Notes: a model not told the origin generated them from the letters alone. DNA of 64,000 nt from Jannaschia helgolandensis (GCF_900109285.1 NZ_FNZQ01000006.1:1-64000); one strand, 5' to 3'. Numbered from the stretch's first letter, positions 51,227-60,734 are shown. Translations and numbers: made by a program.

Positions 51227-51580
51227 ATGAGCTATTTCGACGGGTTCGTCGCGGCCGTGCCGCAAGCCAACAAGGACGCCTATGTCGCTCATGCGCAGGA
51301 CGCCTGGGACAAGATGTTCAAACCTTCGGGTGCTGTTTCGATGGTCGAGACATGGGCCGACGATGTGCCAGACGGCAAGGTTACGTCCTTCCCGATGGCA
51401 GTGCAGTGCAAGGACGACGAAGTGGTCGTCTTCTCGTGGATCGAATGGCCCGACAAATCCACGCGCGACGCTGCCTGGGCCAGGATGATGGAGGATAATG
51501 AGGATATGTCCGACATGCCCTTCGATGGCAGCCGGATGATCTATGGTGGTTTTCGGCCGCTGATGACGGTTCGCGCCTGA
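51227..51580 (+). CDS. DUF1428 (YbaA-like) protein
   Basis: 117 aa, cytoplasmic, no signal peptide. MSYFDGFVAAVPQANKDAY at the start, VVVFSWIEWPDKSTRDAAW and FDGSRMIYGGFRPL are DUF1428 landmarks. Probably a ferredoxin-like dimeric fold; no catalytic role is known. AAAGGAGG precedes ATG 51227. Confidence 0.9.
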   Translation: MSYFDGFVAAVPQANKDAYVAHAQDAWDKMFKPSGAVSMVETWADDVPDGKVTSFPMAVQCKDDEVVVFSWIEWPDKSTRDAAWARMMEDNEDMSDMPFDGSRMIYGGFRPLMTVRA

Positions 51581-51630
51581 CGTCGTGTCAGGCAGAATTA
51601 TATGTATTTCATGGATGAGGAGGGGATGGC

Positions 51631-51900
51631 ATGGCAGGAGGATGGGCGAAAGACGGTGCGGTCGCCGAACAGATCGAAGCCTCGATCTCCGATGAGTTGG
51701 CGCGGATGCGGGCCCGGAAGCAACCTTCGGGTCAGAGCCTGACGCATTGCGCCGACTGCGAAGAGCCGATCCCCGAAGCGCGGCGAGACGCGTTGCCCGG
51801 GGTCAAGCTCTGCATCGACTGCGCGGGTCAGCGCGATACGCGGAATGCACCGCGCGGTGGCATCAACCGGCGCGGAAGCAAGGACAGCCAGTTAAAGTGA
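51631..51900 (+). CDS. DksA/TraR-type C4 zinc-finger protein
   Basis: 89 aa. Helical N-terminal half, then CADCEEPIPEARRDALPGVKLCIDC, the C4 zinc finger of DksA/TraR. Too short for full-length DksA, so it resembles the short YbiI/TraR-like group that can modulate RNA polymerase. ATG 51631 is best because GAGGAGGGG lies 5 nt before it; ATG 51626 is too close to the Shine-Dalgarno. Confidence 0.88.
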   Translation: MAGGWAKDGAVAEQIEASISDELARMRARKQPSGQSLTHCADCEEPIPEARRDALPGVKLCIDCAGQRDTRNAPRGGINRRGSKDSQLK

Positions 51901-51995
51901 ACGTTCCCTTTGAGGGACCTGCGCGTCGAAAGTGACAGCACGCTGTCCTGCCGGTATGAGCGTCGTACCGATTAAATGCGCGCGAGGGCACACCG

Positions 51996-52982
51996 ATGAA
52001 CGATCCAATCCGATGGGGCATCTTGGGGGCCTCGAATTTTGCGCAACGCGATATGGCTCCGGCGATCCACGCGGCACGTGGCAATGTCCTGTCGGCGCTG
52101 GCCACCCGGTCACCGGATAAGGCCGCGCCCTTTGCCGACCTCGTGCCCGGTTTGCGCATCCACGACAGCTATGATGCTTTGCTGGCCGACCCGCAGATCG
52201 ATGCCGTCTATGTGCCGCTGCCGCATACGATGCACATCGAGTGGGGCCTGAAGGCGTTGGATGCTGGCAAGCATGTGCTGGTGGAAAAGCCCGTCGCGAT
52301 GCACGCGGATGATATTGCGCCGCTGATCGCGGCGCGCGACCGGACCGGGTTGATCGCAGCCGAGGCCTATATGATCGTGCATCATCCGCAGTGGCATCTG
52401 GTCCGCGAGCTGCTGGCCGATGGTGTGGTCGGGCGGTTGCGTCATGTCGAGGCGGTGTTCACCTATGACAATTCCGGCGACCCTGCGAATATCCGCAACC
52501 GGGCTGCGACCGGCGGCGGTATCCTGCCCGATATCGGTGTCTATACCTTCGGTTCGACCCGCTGGGCGACGGGGGCGGAGCCTGACGCGATCACCCATGC
52601 GGATCTCGACTGGGAAGACGGCTGTGACGTGCTTGCGCGCGTGTCTGCAAGGTTTCCGGACTTTACCGCGCATTGGGTAAATTCGATGCGTCTTTTGCCC
52701 GAGCAATTCGTTCTGTTCCACGGCGAGGCGGGTCTGATCCGCCTGACCGCGCCCTATAACGCCGCCCGTTTCGGCGAGGCATGGGTGGAATGGCGCGGGC
52801 GTGACGGCGTGACCCACACGCGAAGCTGGCCGGGCGTCGATCAATACGTCCTGCAGGTCGAGGCGTTTGCCGCCGCCGTCCGGGGAGAGGCCGCATTTCC
52901 GTGGACTCTGGAAGATGCGCGCGGGACGCAAAAAGTGATCGATATGGCCTATGCGGCTGCGGGCGACCGGCCGGTAAGCTGA
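51996..52982 (+). CDS. Gfo/Idh/MocA-family oxidoreductase
   Basis: NAD(P)-dependent oxidoreductase, 328 aa. N-terminal Rossmann fold (IRWGILGASNFAQRDMAPAI), the GKHVLVEKPVAMHADD motif with the conserved EKP Lys, then the C-terminal substrate domain. Family members act on sugars and inositols; the substrate is not predictable. Convergent with a LysR gene, with no obvious pathway partners. Confidence 0.92.
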   Translation: MNDPIRWGILGASNFAQRDMAPAIHAARGNVLSALATRSPDKAAPFADLVPGLRIHDSYDALLADPQIDAVYVPLPHTMHIEWGLKALDAGKHVLVEKPVAMHADDIAPLIAARDRTGLIAAEAYMIVHHPQWHLVRELLADGVVGRLRHVEAVFTYDNSGDPANIRNRAATGGGILPDIGVYTFGSTRWATGAEPDAITHADLDWEDGCDVLARVSARFPDFTAHWVNSMRLLPEQFVLFHGEAGLIRLTAPYNAARFGEAWVEWRGRDGVTHTRSWPGVDQYVLQVEAFAAAVRGEAAFPWTLEDARGTQKVIDMAYAAAGDRPVS

Positions 52983-52986
52983 CGGC

Positions 52987-53910
52987 TCAATCGTCGCCCA
53001 GCCTCGATATGTCGTCTTCGCTGATCCGGGCGAGGGCCTGCATCACATCGTCTTGCGCGTCTTCGGCCTGATCTGCGACGCGGGTAAGTGTTTCCAGCGC
53101 GATCTGCCTGATGTCATCGGGCAGATCGTCGCGGAATACTGCCCAGACAGGATAGGGAAAGACCGGCGCTCCAGGCACCAGGTGCAGTCGCCCTGCATCG
53201 AGGTGACGCTTTGCGGACCTTGCGGGAACGTAGGCGGCGGCGCGTCGGTTGACGATATACTCTACGCCGAGCGCCTCAAGCTTCAGCGTCAAACCTGCGT
53301 TGGTCATGTCGGGCAGGCTGACCGCATGGGCCTGTGTGAATTCGGGTCCCCAATCAGTGTAGACATAGGCGTCGCCGATCCCACCAATGTCGTCGACCGG
53401 GAAGGAAGACAGCAAAAGCAGCTCGTCCTCCATCACCGGGACGACGGTCAGGCCCGGGCGTTGCTGCGCGATATATGTCAGAGTGGCCTGCACGACACCC
53501 TCGATCAGAAAGCGGGTCAGGCGGTCGGGCATTCCCATTTCGGCGCGCAACGCGAGGGTAGGGCGGGCGGCCTGCAATGCATCCAGCCATCGGAACCCGA
53601 GGCGCGGCCAAAGCGAGTACTGCGCCCCGATAATAAGTGAACTCGTGAAACCCTGCGGCACGCCGACCTGCTGGCGCGCTTCCTCCCAGAGTTTGATCAT
53701 GCTGAGGGCATATTGTTCGAACGCGCGCCCCGCAGCGGTCAATTCGACACCCGCCTTGGAGCGCTGGAACAGCACCTTTCCAAGATTGTCCTCAAGCCGC
53801 TGCACACGCAGGCTGACTGCGGATTGGGTGACGAACAGGCGGGCCGAGGCGTTTACGAAACTGCCCGTATCGGCGACGGTGAGAAAGGTGCGGATGAGGG
53901 CGATATCCAT
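52987..53910 (-). CDS. LysR-family transcriptional regulator
   Basis: 307 aa. N-terminal HTH (DIALIRTFLTVADTGSFVNASARLFVTQSAVSLRVQRLEDNL in part) and a LysR effector domain. The leader holds a 14-bp hairpin one base before the ATG and no Shine-Dalgarno, so translation may be weak or controlled. Convergent with the oxidoreductase gene and divergent from the lipoprotein gene. Target unknown. Confidence 0.9.
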   Translation of the reverse strand: MDIALIRTFLTVADTGSFVNASARLFVTQSAVSLRVQRLEDNLGKVLFQRSKAGVELTAAGRAFEQYALSMIKLWEEARQQVGVPQGFTSSLIIGAQYSLWPRLGFRWLDALQAARPTLALRAEMGMPDRLTRFLIEGVVQATLTYIAQQRPGLTVVPVMEDELLLLSSFPVDDIGGIGDAYVYTDWGPEFTQAHAVSLPDMTNAGLTLKLEALGVEYIVNRRAAAYVPARSAKRHLDAGRLHLVPGAPVFPYPVWAVFRDDLPDDIRQIALETLTRVADQAEDAQDDVMQALARISEDDISRLGDD

Positions 53911-53911
53911 A

Positions 53912-53925
53912 GCTCATGTATGAGC
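53912..53925. promoter_or_regulatory. Perfect inverted repeat at the LysR start codon
   Basis: GCTCAT-GT-ATGAGC lies one base upstream of the LysR ATG (minus strand). It could be an autoregulatory operator or an mRNA hairpin hiding the start; there is no usual ribosome-binding site. Beyond it the gap is AT-rich with an eight-T run (about 53956-53963). Confidence 0.45.
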
Positions 53926-54092
53926 ATTTATCGCGCTAATCGCAATTCTTATTCGTTTTTTTTATGTGAAGCGGCCTCCTAAATAGGGGCATCAGGACGG
54001 CGCGAACACGCGCTTCGTCCCGGCCCGGACAGTGCGCCGCCCGTCCGCCCAAGGCTGAAAACAAGACGGCGCAGCATGAAAGGAATACTGCC

Positions 54093-54293
54093 ATGTTCTC
54101 GAAGCCTATCAAGATTGTCTCCGCCGTCTTTGCCGCCGCGATCACCCTGTCCGCCTGCTCTACTGAAAAGGTCGTGGACCGGACTGTGGACACCACGCTG
54201 TTTGCGGGAAAGACTGTCGTGAAAACCGGTGTCGGCGCTGGCAAGCTGGTCGTTCGTGGGGGCAAGGCGGCCATCCCCGGTGGCACGAACTAA
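54093..54293 (+). CDS. Small lipoprotein
   Basis: 66 aa. Signal peptide with lipobox LSAC (cleavage before Cys22), then a 45-residue mature part with repeats of Val-Lys-Thr/Gly (TLFAGKTVVKTGVGAGKLVVRGGKAAIPGG). It resembles a conserved small Rhodobacterales lipoprotein of unknown function. AAAGGA lies about 10 nt upstream of ATG 54093. Confidence 0.85.
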   Translation: MFSKPIKIVSAVFAAAITLSACSTEKVVDRTVDTTLFAGKTVVKTGVGAGKLVVRGGKAAIPGGTN

Positions 54294-54349
54294 GACCCTG
54301 TCGGGAGATTATTCGACCATTCGTTTCGGCGGAGGGGAGGCCGTCTGAA

Positions 54350-54384
54350 CGAGAAAGGGCGCGGAGGTGTTCCCTTCCGCGCCC
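54350..54384 (-). terminator. Rho-independent terminator after rplY
   Basis: On the minus strand GGGCGCGGA (54384-54376), loop, TCCGCGCCC (54365-54357) then TTTCTCG. A 9-bp GC stem with a short T-run, 28 bases after the L25 stop. Confidence 0.8.
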
Positions 54385-54411
54385 AAATCATGTCCGGTCC
54401 GAAAACAGGGA

Positions 54412-55086
54412 TTACTTCTTGTTGTCTTCGCCTTCGACGGTCTCGGCATTCTGGTTGATGACTTCGGTCTCGACGACCTCGTCCTCGTCCTCGTCCTCGT
54501 CTTTGGACGAACCCATGACCGTAGGTGCCTGCATGTTCGCCAGAACGAAGTCCCGCTCGATCGTTGGCTTCGAGCCTTTTGGCATCTCTACATCCGAGAT
54601 GTGCACCGTATCACCGATCTCCATACCCGAGCAATCGACCGTCAGGTGGTCGGGAATATCGCCTGCGGTAACCCTCAGCTCGACTTCCGGGCGAACGACT
54701 GTCAGCACGCCGCCCAGCTTGTCACCGGGGCAACCTTCGACATTCTCGAACACGACGGGAATGAACAGGTTCACCTTGGACGTGCGGCGCAGGCGCATCA
54801 GGTCCAGGTGCGTCGGCAGATCTTTGACCACGTCGCGCTGAACATCGCGGGCAATGACGCGCACGTCTTCCTGTCCCTCGACCTTCAGGTTCCAGAGCGT
54901 GGCGCGGAAGCGACCGGCCTTCAGCTTCTTGAGCAGTTCGTTGAAGGGGATTTCGATGGGGAGGGGGTCTTGACCGCCACCATAGACTACGCCCGGGACC
55001 ATCCCGTTGCGGCGCGATTGACGAGCGGCCCCCTTGCCTGTCCCCGTCCGGGCATGTGCCACGAGATCCGGAATCTCTCCAGCCAT
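54412..55086 (-). CDS. rplY: 50S ribosomal protein L25/general stress protein Ctc
   Basis: 5S-rRNA-binding ribosomal protein, 224 aa, the long Ctc type. N-terminal L25 domain ([26 protein letters not shown]), then the TL5 C-terminal beta domain. The last about 35 residues are very acidic ([15 protein letters not shown]). ATG 55086 has GGAG 6 nt upstream; the frame from 55098 is less likely. Divergent from the sulfurtransferase gene. Confidence 0.95.
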   Translation of the reverse strand: MAGEIPDLVAHARTGTGKGAARQSRRNGMVPGVVYGGGQDPLPIEIPFNELLKKLKAGRFRATLWNLKVEGQEDVRVIARDVQRDVVKDLPTHLDLMRLRRTSKVNLFIPVVFENVEGCPGDKLGGVLTVVRPEVELRVTAGDIPDHLTVDCSGMEIGDTVHISDVEMPKGSKPTIERDFVLANMQAPTVMGSSKDEDEDEDEVVETEVINQNAETVEGEDNKK

Positions 55087-55306
55087 GATAAACTCCAATA
55101 TGTCTGTGGGCGGCCTCCAAGGGTGTCCGCCCGGGTCGTGAAGAGCCGCCCTTTAGAGTGGGTGTCGCGGCAAGGCAAGCCCCGGCGACCTGTTGTGATG
55201 TGCTTTGGTCGATTTTTTGCAGCGTCAAATGCCGCCCGGATTTCATCTGCTACGTTGCGTGCATCAACAGGCAGGTCTAATGCCGCGTGTGGAAGGAGCC
55301 TTCGCC

Positions 55307-56152
55307 ATGATCGATGATCCCGCAACACTAGTCTCGACCCGATGGTTGGCGCAGCGGCTGACTTCGCCCGATCTGCGGATCCTAGATGCGTCTTGGTATC
55401 TGCCCGATATGAACCGCGATCCGTTCGAAGAATATGGCCAGGCGCATATCCCCGGCGCGCGCTTCGTCGATCTGGATAACGTCAGCGATGGGCGCAGTGC
55501 TCTGCCGCACATGGCTCCACCGGTCGAAAAGTTCATGTCCCGGATGCGCAAGATGGGCGTGGGCGACGGTCATACAGTCGTGATTTACGACGGCTACGGA
55601 ATTTTTTCGGCGGCGCGGCTGTGGTGGCTGTTCCGCCTGTTCGGTCAGCGCGCCGCGGTCCTCGATGGCGGTCTGCCCAAATGGCGGGCCGAGGGGCGTC
55701 TGGTGACATCTGACCTTCCCAACATTCGCGACCGTCACATGACCGTCACCCGCAACCCCGATCTGATGCGCGACGTCACGCAGGTCGCGCAGGCCGCCAA
55801 GCTGGGCCACGCGCAGATCGTCGATGCCCGTGCCGCGCCGAGGTTTCGCGGCGACGAGGCAGAACCGCGCGCCGGCCTGCGCGCGGGCCACATTCCCGGA
55901 TCGAAGAACGTGCCGTGGAAGACGCTGTTTGCTGCGGACGGAACAATGAAGGACGGTGCCGATCTGGCGCAGGTCTTCATTGCCGCCGGGGTCGATCTGG
56001 ACAAGCCTGTCATCACATCGTGCGGCAGCGGTGTGACGGCGGCGATTGTAAACCTGGGCCTGACCCGTCTGGGGCATGGCGACCATTCGCTCTATGACGG
56101 CAGTTGGGCCGAATGGGGCATGTATCCCGATCTGAAAATCGAAAGAGGCTGA
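55307..56152 (+). CDS. sseA: 3-mercaptopyruvate/thiosulfate sulfurtransferase (SseA type)
   Basis: Two tandem rhodanese domains, 281 aa. The catalytic loop TSCGSGVTA in the second domain is the mercaptopyruvate-sulfurtransferase type (CGSGVT) rather than the thiosulfate type (CRxGxT). ATG 55307 has GGAAGGAG upstream. The aminotransferase gene starts 4 bases after its stop, so the two are co-transcribed. Confidence 0.93.
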   Translation: MIDDPATLVSTRWLAQRLTSPDLRILDASWYLPDMNRDPFEEYGQAHIPGARFVDLDNVSDGRSALPHMAPPVEKFMSRMRKMGVGDGHTVVIYDGYGIFSAARLWWLFRLFGQRAAVLDGGLPKWRAEGRLVTSDLPNIRDRHMTVTRNPDLMRDVTQVAQAAKLGHAQIVDARAAPRFRGDEAEPRAGLRAGHIPGSKNVPWKTLFAADGTMKDGADLAQVFIAAGVDLDKPVITSCGSGVTAAIVNLGLTRLGHGDHSLYDGSWAEWGMYPDLKIERG

Positions 56153-56156
56153 GACG

Positions 56157-57341
56157 ATGCTGAACGCTTTGACCGCACAGGCCCCCGACAAGATTCTGGC
56201 GCTGATGGCAGCTTACCGCGAAGATCCGCGCGACACCAAGATCGATCTGGGCGTCGGCGTCTATAAGGACGCGACCGGCCTGACCCCGGTGATGCGCGCC
56301 GTTAAATCCGCCGAACGGCAATTGGTCGAGACGCAAGACACCAAGGTCTATACCGGCCTTGCGGGCGATCCGGCCTTTTCCGATGCGTTGTCGACGCTGG
56401 TGCTGGGCGCCGACAAGCCCGTCGACCGCCTGGCCAGCGTCGCCACGCCCGGCGGCACCGGTGCAATCCGGCAGGGGTTGGAATTGGTGCGCATGGCCTC
56501 GCCCGATGCCAAGCTGTGGCTGTCGATGCCGACCTGGCCGAACCACCCGGCGATCGCCAAGTATCTGGGGATTACGGTTGCCGAATACCGGTATTTCGAT
56601 ACGGACACCGGCGGCGTCGACTTCGATGCGATGATGGACGATCTGGGCCGCGCCGATGCGGGCGACGTGGTGATGTTGCACGGGTGCTGCCACAACCCGA
56701 CCGGCGCGAACCTGACGCTGGACCAGTGGAAAACAGTGGCCGATCTGCTGATCGTGCGCGGGCTGATCCCCTTCGTCGACATCGCCTATCAGGGGTTTGG
56801 CGACGGGTTGGATGCCGATGCGGCCGGGATGCGCGCGCTGCTGGCGAAAGTGCCGGAGGCGTTGATCGCCGCATCCTGTTCCAAGAACTTCGGCGTTTAC
56901 CGTGAACGCACAGGGCTGTTGATGGCCATCGCGCCCTCGGCGGACAAACTGAAGGTCACGCAGGGGGCCATGTCCACACTGAACCGTCTGAACTTCAGCT
57001 TCCCGCCTGATCATGGCGCCCGTGTCGTGACGACGATTCTGACCGACGATGCCCTGCGCGCCGATTGGGCCGCCGAATTGGAGGACGTCCGCTCCGGCAT
57101 GCTGGGTCTGCGCGAAGCCCTGGCCACGGCGTTGCGCGACCGGGTCGGCTCCGACCGCTTCGGCTTTCTGGCGGCGCATCGGGGAATGTTTTCCCTGCTG
57201 GGCGCAACGCCCGATCAGGTCGAGATGATGCGCCGCGACCATGGCATCTACATGGTTGGCGATTCGCGCATCAATATCGCGGGCCTGAATGATCGGACGG
57301 TGCCGCTGCTGGCCGATGCGATCGTGGCGGCGGGTGTCTGA
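56157..57341 (+). CDS. Aromatic-amino-acid/aspartate aminotransferase (TyrB/AspC family)
   Basis: Class I PLP aminotransferase, 394 aa. PLP lysine in AASCSKNFGVYRERTG, cofactor-binding HGCCHNPTGANLT, and the N-terminal DLGVGVYKDATG of the AspC/TyrB subfamily. Probably transaminates aromatic amino acids or aspartate with 2-oxoglutarate. A sulfurtransferase partner suggests it could also form 3-mercaptopyruvate from cysteine; this is speculation from the operon. Confidence 0.93.
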   Translation: MLNALTAQAPDKILALMAAYREDPRDTKIDLGVGVYKDATGLTPVMRAVKSAERQLVETQDTKVYTGLAGDPAFSDALSTLVLGADKPVDRLASVATPGGTGAIRQGLELVRMASPDAKLWLSMPTWPNHPAIAKYLGITVAEYRYFDTDTGGVDFDAMMDDLGRADAGDVVMLHGCCHNPTGANLTLDQWKTVADLLIVRGLIPFVDIAYQGFGDGLDADAAGMRALLAKVPEALIAASCSKNFGVYRERTGLLMAIAPSADKLKVTQGAMSTLNRLNFSFPPDHGARVVTTILTDDALRADWAAELEDVRSGMLGLREALATALRDRVGSDRFGFLAAHRGMFSLLGATPDQVEMMRRDHGIYMVGDSRINIAGLNDRTVPLLADAIVAAGV

Positions 57342-57443
57342 CGACCTTTGCGGGCAGGGCATCGACGCCGGCGTTATTGGACTTCGGTGGACACAGGTGC
57401 CGCTTTGCGGTTCATCTGCGACAACCCTAATCCGGAGATGCAA

Positions 57444-59090
57444 ATGACCCGCCACGGAGGCCAGATCCTTGCAGCCCAACTGAGCCTGCAAGGCGTACGC
57501 CGCGTGTTTTCGGTGCCGGGCGAGAGCTTCCTTGCCGCACTGGACGGCCTGCATGACAGTGGTATCCAGAATATTGTCTGCCGTCAGGAGGGCGGTGCCG
57601 CGATGATGGCCGAAGCGACGGCCAAGCTGACTGGCCGCCCCGGTATAGTCTTCGTGACGCGCGGACCCGGTGCCACGAACGCCAGTGCGGGCCTGCATAT
57701 CGCTATGCAGGATTCGACGCCGGTGATTTGTTTCGTGGGCCAGATCGCGCGTCACCACCGCGACCGGGAGGCCTTTCAGGAGGTGGACTATCGCGCGTTG
57801 TTCGGCGGGCTGGTCAAATGGGTCGCCGAGGTCGATCAGACCGACCGCCTGCCCGAATACATCGCGCGCGCCTTTTCGGTCGCGCAATCCGGGCGGCCCG
57901 GACCCGTGGTGCTGGCCCTGCCGGAAGATATGCTGTCGGACGTGGCCGATGTGCCGGACCGCCCCGAGATCGTGGTGCCCCGCCCGGCAGTGCCGGACCT
58001 GACACAGGTTATCGACCGGTTGCGGGTGGCCGAACGCCCGCTGATCGTCGCGGGCGGCCCCGGATGGTCAGCTGAGACGGCAAATGATTTGGCCATTTGG
58101 GCGGATCGGCACGGCTTGCCCGTCGCGGTCACGTTCCGGCGGCAGGACTATATCGACAACCGCTCGCCCACCTATGTCGGCGACCTGAATGTCGGGCCGA
58201 ACCCCAAGCTGACGGCGCGGCTGAAGGACGCCGACCTTATTGTCGCACTGGGCACCCGGCTGGGTGATGTCGCCACCGGCGGATATGAGGTGCTGGACCC
58301 GGTGCGGGACGCCCCCGCGTTGATCCACATTCATCCCGACGCCGGGGAGCTGAACCGGGTCTGGTCGGCAGGCGTTGCCATTCAGGCACGTGCACCCGAC
58401 GTGATCGCGGCGCTTGCGGCCCGCGACGACGTTCTGCCGGGTTGGCACGATATTCAAGCCACGGCGCGCAGAGAATACGAACAGTGGATTCAGCCGAAGG
58501 AAACGCCCGGCGCGGTCAAACTGGAACAGGTGATCGAACATCTGGACATGACCCTGCCCGACGATGCCGTTCTGACCAACGGGGCGGGGAACTACGCCGC
58601 CTTCCTGCACCGTTATTATCGCTGGCGACGGTATGGAACGCAGTTGGCGCCGACGTCCGGAAGTATGGGTTACGGCTTTCCTGCCGCCATCGCGGCATCC
58701 ATTGAACGGCCCGGCACGCCGGTGATCTGTCTGGCAGGCGACGGCTGTTTCCAGATGACCTGCAACGAGATGTCGACGGCGATCCAGCATGGGGCCACGC
58801 CAGTTGTGATCGTCGCCAACAATGGACGTTACGGCACCATCCGCATGCATCAGGAACGCCACTATCCGGGGCGTGTGTCGGGCACCGATCTGGCAAACCC
58901 CGATTTTGCCGCGCTGTCCCGCGCCTATGGCGGGCAGGGCTGGACGGTTGAGACGCAGGATGAATTCGTCCCCGCGCTGAAGGCGGCGATGGCCTGCGGC
59001 ACAGTGGCGGTGATCGAACTGAAGCTGGACCCGGACATGCTGACCACAGGAGCGTCATTGTCGGATCTGGCCGCGGCGGTGGCGCGATGA
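57444..59090 (+). CDS. Thiamine-pyrophosphate enzyme (acetolactate synthase-like)
   Basis: 548 aa with three TPP-enzyme domains. The activating Glu is in CRQEGGAAMMAEATAKLTG, and the TPP-binding GDGCFQMTCNEMSTAI to NNGRYGT motif is near the C-terminus. Overall AHAS-like, but such paralogues include decarboxylases, lyases and sulfoacetaldehyde-type enzymes; no ilvN regulatory subunit is adjacent. ATG 57444 is preferred over ATG 57438 because GGAG would touch 57438. First gene of a three-gene overlapping operon. Confidence 0.88.
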   Translation: MTRHGGQILAAQLSLQGVRRVFSVPGESFLAALDGLHDSGIQNIVCRQEGGAAMMAEATAKLTGRPGIVFVTRGPGATNASAGLHIAMQDSTPVICFVGQIARHHRDREAFQEVDYRALFGGLVKWVAEVDQTDRLPEYIARAFSVAQSGRPGPVVLALPEDMLSDVADVPDRPEIVVPRPAVPDLTQVIDRLRVAERPLIVAGGPGWSAETANDLAIWADRHGLPVAVTFRRQDYIDNRSPTYVGDLNVGPNPKLTARLKDADLIVALGTRLGDVATGGYEVLDPVRDAPALIHIHPDAGELNRVWSAGVAIQARAPDVIAALAARDDVLPGWHDIQATARREYEQWIQPKETPGAVKLEQVIEHLDMTLPDDAVLTNGAGNYAAFLHRYYRWRRYGTQLAPTSGSMGYGFPAAIAASIERPGTPVICLAGDGCFQMTCNEMSTAIQHGATPVVIVANNGRYGTIRMHQERHYPGRVSGTDLANPDFAALSRAYGGQGWTVETQDEFVPALKAAMACGTVAVIELKLDPDMLTTGASLSDLAAAVAR

Positions 59091-59323
59091 CCGCCCTGCA
59101 TCTGACCCTGACAATGACCCGTGACGAGGCCGAAGTGCTGTTCGAAGCCCTGGTCAAGCTGACGCCCGAGGCGCTGCAAGCATCTGGTCTGGATCAGGTC
59201 GAGGCGCAGGCGCTCTATGATCTCGAAGCCGAGTTGGAGCGCCGTCTGCCCGATACTCTGGCCGAAGATTACGACACGCGCCTCGCCGCGACCAAGACCC
59301 GCCTTCTGGAGAATAAACCATGA
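59087..59323 (+). CDS. 78-aa conserved-type small protein in TPP/PLP operon
   Basis: 78 aa: Met-Thr-Ala-Leu-His-Leu-Thr-Leu-Thr-Met, then a mostly helical acidic protein (TPEALQASGLDQVEAQAL, DLEAELERRLPDTLAEDYD). Its ATG overlaps the TPP gene stop in ATGA form, and its stop overlaps the next gene's ATG in ATGA form, so all three are coupled. Not recognised. Could be a partner subunit for either neighbour. Confidence 0.75.
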   Translation: MTALHLTLTMTRDEAEVLFEALVKLTPEALQASGLDQVEAQALYDLEAELERRLPDTLAEDYDTRLAATKTRLLENKP

Positions 59324-60726
59324 CCGGCACATCCGAGGGCCATCGTCTGGATCCGACCGACTGGTCGGCGTTCGAGGCGGACCTGCACCGTGTCGCCTCG
59401 GCCTGCGTAGCCCGCCTGCGCGCGGCGCGCGAGTTGCCGTGGCAGGCCCCGCCCGAGGACATGGCGGCGCGGGTCGCGATCACCGGTCGGGGTATGCCGA
59501 CCACTGACCTGTTCGACCGGATCGCCACCGACATCATGCCGCATGCCACCGGAAACACGCATCCGCGATTCTGGGGCTGGGTGCATGGGACAGGCACCGC
59601 GACCGGCGTCGCCGCCGAGATGGTGGCAGCAACCATGAACGCCAACATGGGAGGGCGCGACCAGGGCGGAGCCGAGGTGGAGCGTGCCGTCATCAAATGG
59701 CTGCATGATATTGCCGGATGGCAGGACGGGTCCGGTCTGATGACGTCGGGAACGTCACAGGCGACGATCCTTGCGCTGTCGTGTGCGCGGATGCGCGCCT
59801 TTCCGTCAGTCCGGGCTGACGGTCTGGCAGCTTTGCCTGAAATGCGCGTCTATATTGCAGCAGGCGGTCATTCCTGCGTCAAGAAGGCGCTGGAGGTGAT
59901 GGGCCACGGGGCTGCTGCCATCGTGCAGGTGCCCGCGCCAATGGGTCGGATGGATGTGGACGCCCTGCGTGCCGCCATCGCCGCCGACCGCACTGCGGGG
60001 CGACACCCGCTGGCGGTGGTGGGTACGGTCGGGTCTGTGAACCTTGGCACCTATGACGACCTCAATGCACTGGCCGACGTCGCCCGAGACGAGGAGATGT
60101 GGCTGCACTGCGACGCTGCATTCGGGTTCTGGACCCGGCTGGCCGATGCGCCTTGGCGCGACCTGTCGAAGGGTATCGAGCGGGCCGACAGCGTGGCGAT
60201 GGATTTTCACAAGTGGATGGCGGTGCCCTATTCCGCCGGGGCGGTGCTGATCCGGGACGAGACGCTGCATCTGGCGACCTTCCGTGAACGGCCCGAGTAT
60301 CTGGCCGCCGGGGCCGACGGGCTGGCAGGTGGCGACTGGTGGGCGACCGATTACGGTCTGGAGCTGTCACGCAGTTTCTCGGCACTGAAGGTCTGGGCCA
60401 CGGTCGAGGGCTTGGGAATGGACGCTTTGGGCGCACAGATCACGGACAACTGCCGACAGGCGGCGCATATGGGCGACCTGGCCCAGGCGTCGGACGTGCT
60501 TGATCTGGCTGCGCCGGTGGTTTCCAACCTATGTGTGATCCGTCCCCTGCAGGGAGAGGCGTCGGCGCTGGCGGCGCAGTTGCAATTGTCGGGAGAGGCC
60601 GTGTTTTCGACGACGATCGTCGACGGGACCAGTTGCCTGCGGGCAGCGATCGTGAACCACCGGACGACGACGGTGGATGTCGAAGCTGCGGTGCGGGCGC
60701 TGGAGTCGGCGGCGCGCGCCGCCTGA
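59320..60726 (+). CDS. PLP-dependent decarboxylase (aromatic-L-amino-acid/glutamate decarboxylase family)
   Basis: Group II decarboxylase, 468 aa. PLP lysine in AMDFHKWMAVPYSAGAVLI, Asp and Ala of HCDAAFGFW, and the SGTSQATILAL region. The fold is that of aromatic amino-acid decarboxylase and its relatives; the substrate is not readable. Third gene of the TPP/small/PLP operon, with a terminator-like hairpin after it. A pathway that decarboxylates an amino acid and then acts with a TPP enzyme is suggested but unproven. Confidence 0.88.
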   Translation: MTGTSEGHRLDPTDWSAFEADLHRVASACVARLRAARELPWQAPPEDMAARVAITGRGMPTTDLFDRIATDIMPHATGNTHPRFWGWVHGTGTATGVAAEMVAATMNANMGGRDQGGAEVERAVIKWLHDIAGWQDGSGLMTSGTSQATILALSCARMRAFPSVRADGLAALPEMRVYIAAGGHSCVKKALEVMGHGAAAIVQVPAPMGRMDVDALRAAIAADRTAGRHPLAVVGTVGSVNLGTYDDLNALADVARDEEMWLHCDAAFGFWTRLADAPWRDLSKGIERADSVAMDFHKWMAVPYSAGAVLIRDETLHLATFRERPEYLAAGADGLAGGDWWATDYGLELSRSFSALKVWATVEGLGMDALGAQITDNCRQAAHMGDLAQASDVLDLAAPVVSNLCVIRPLQGEASALAAQLQLSGEAVFSTTIVDGTSCLRAAIVNHRTTTVDVEAAVRALESAARAA

Positions 60727-60734
60727 GAATCGTC

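Noticed and set aside
56013-57887. 624-codon minus-strand open frame
   Set aside because: Antisense to the sulfurtransferase end, the aminotransferase gene and the start of the TPP-enzyme gene; no known motif.
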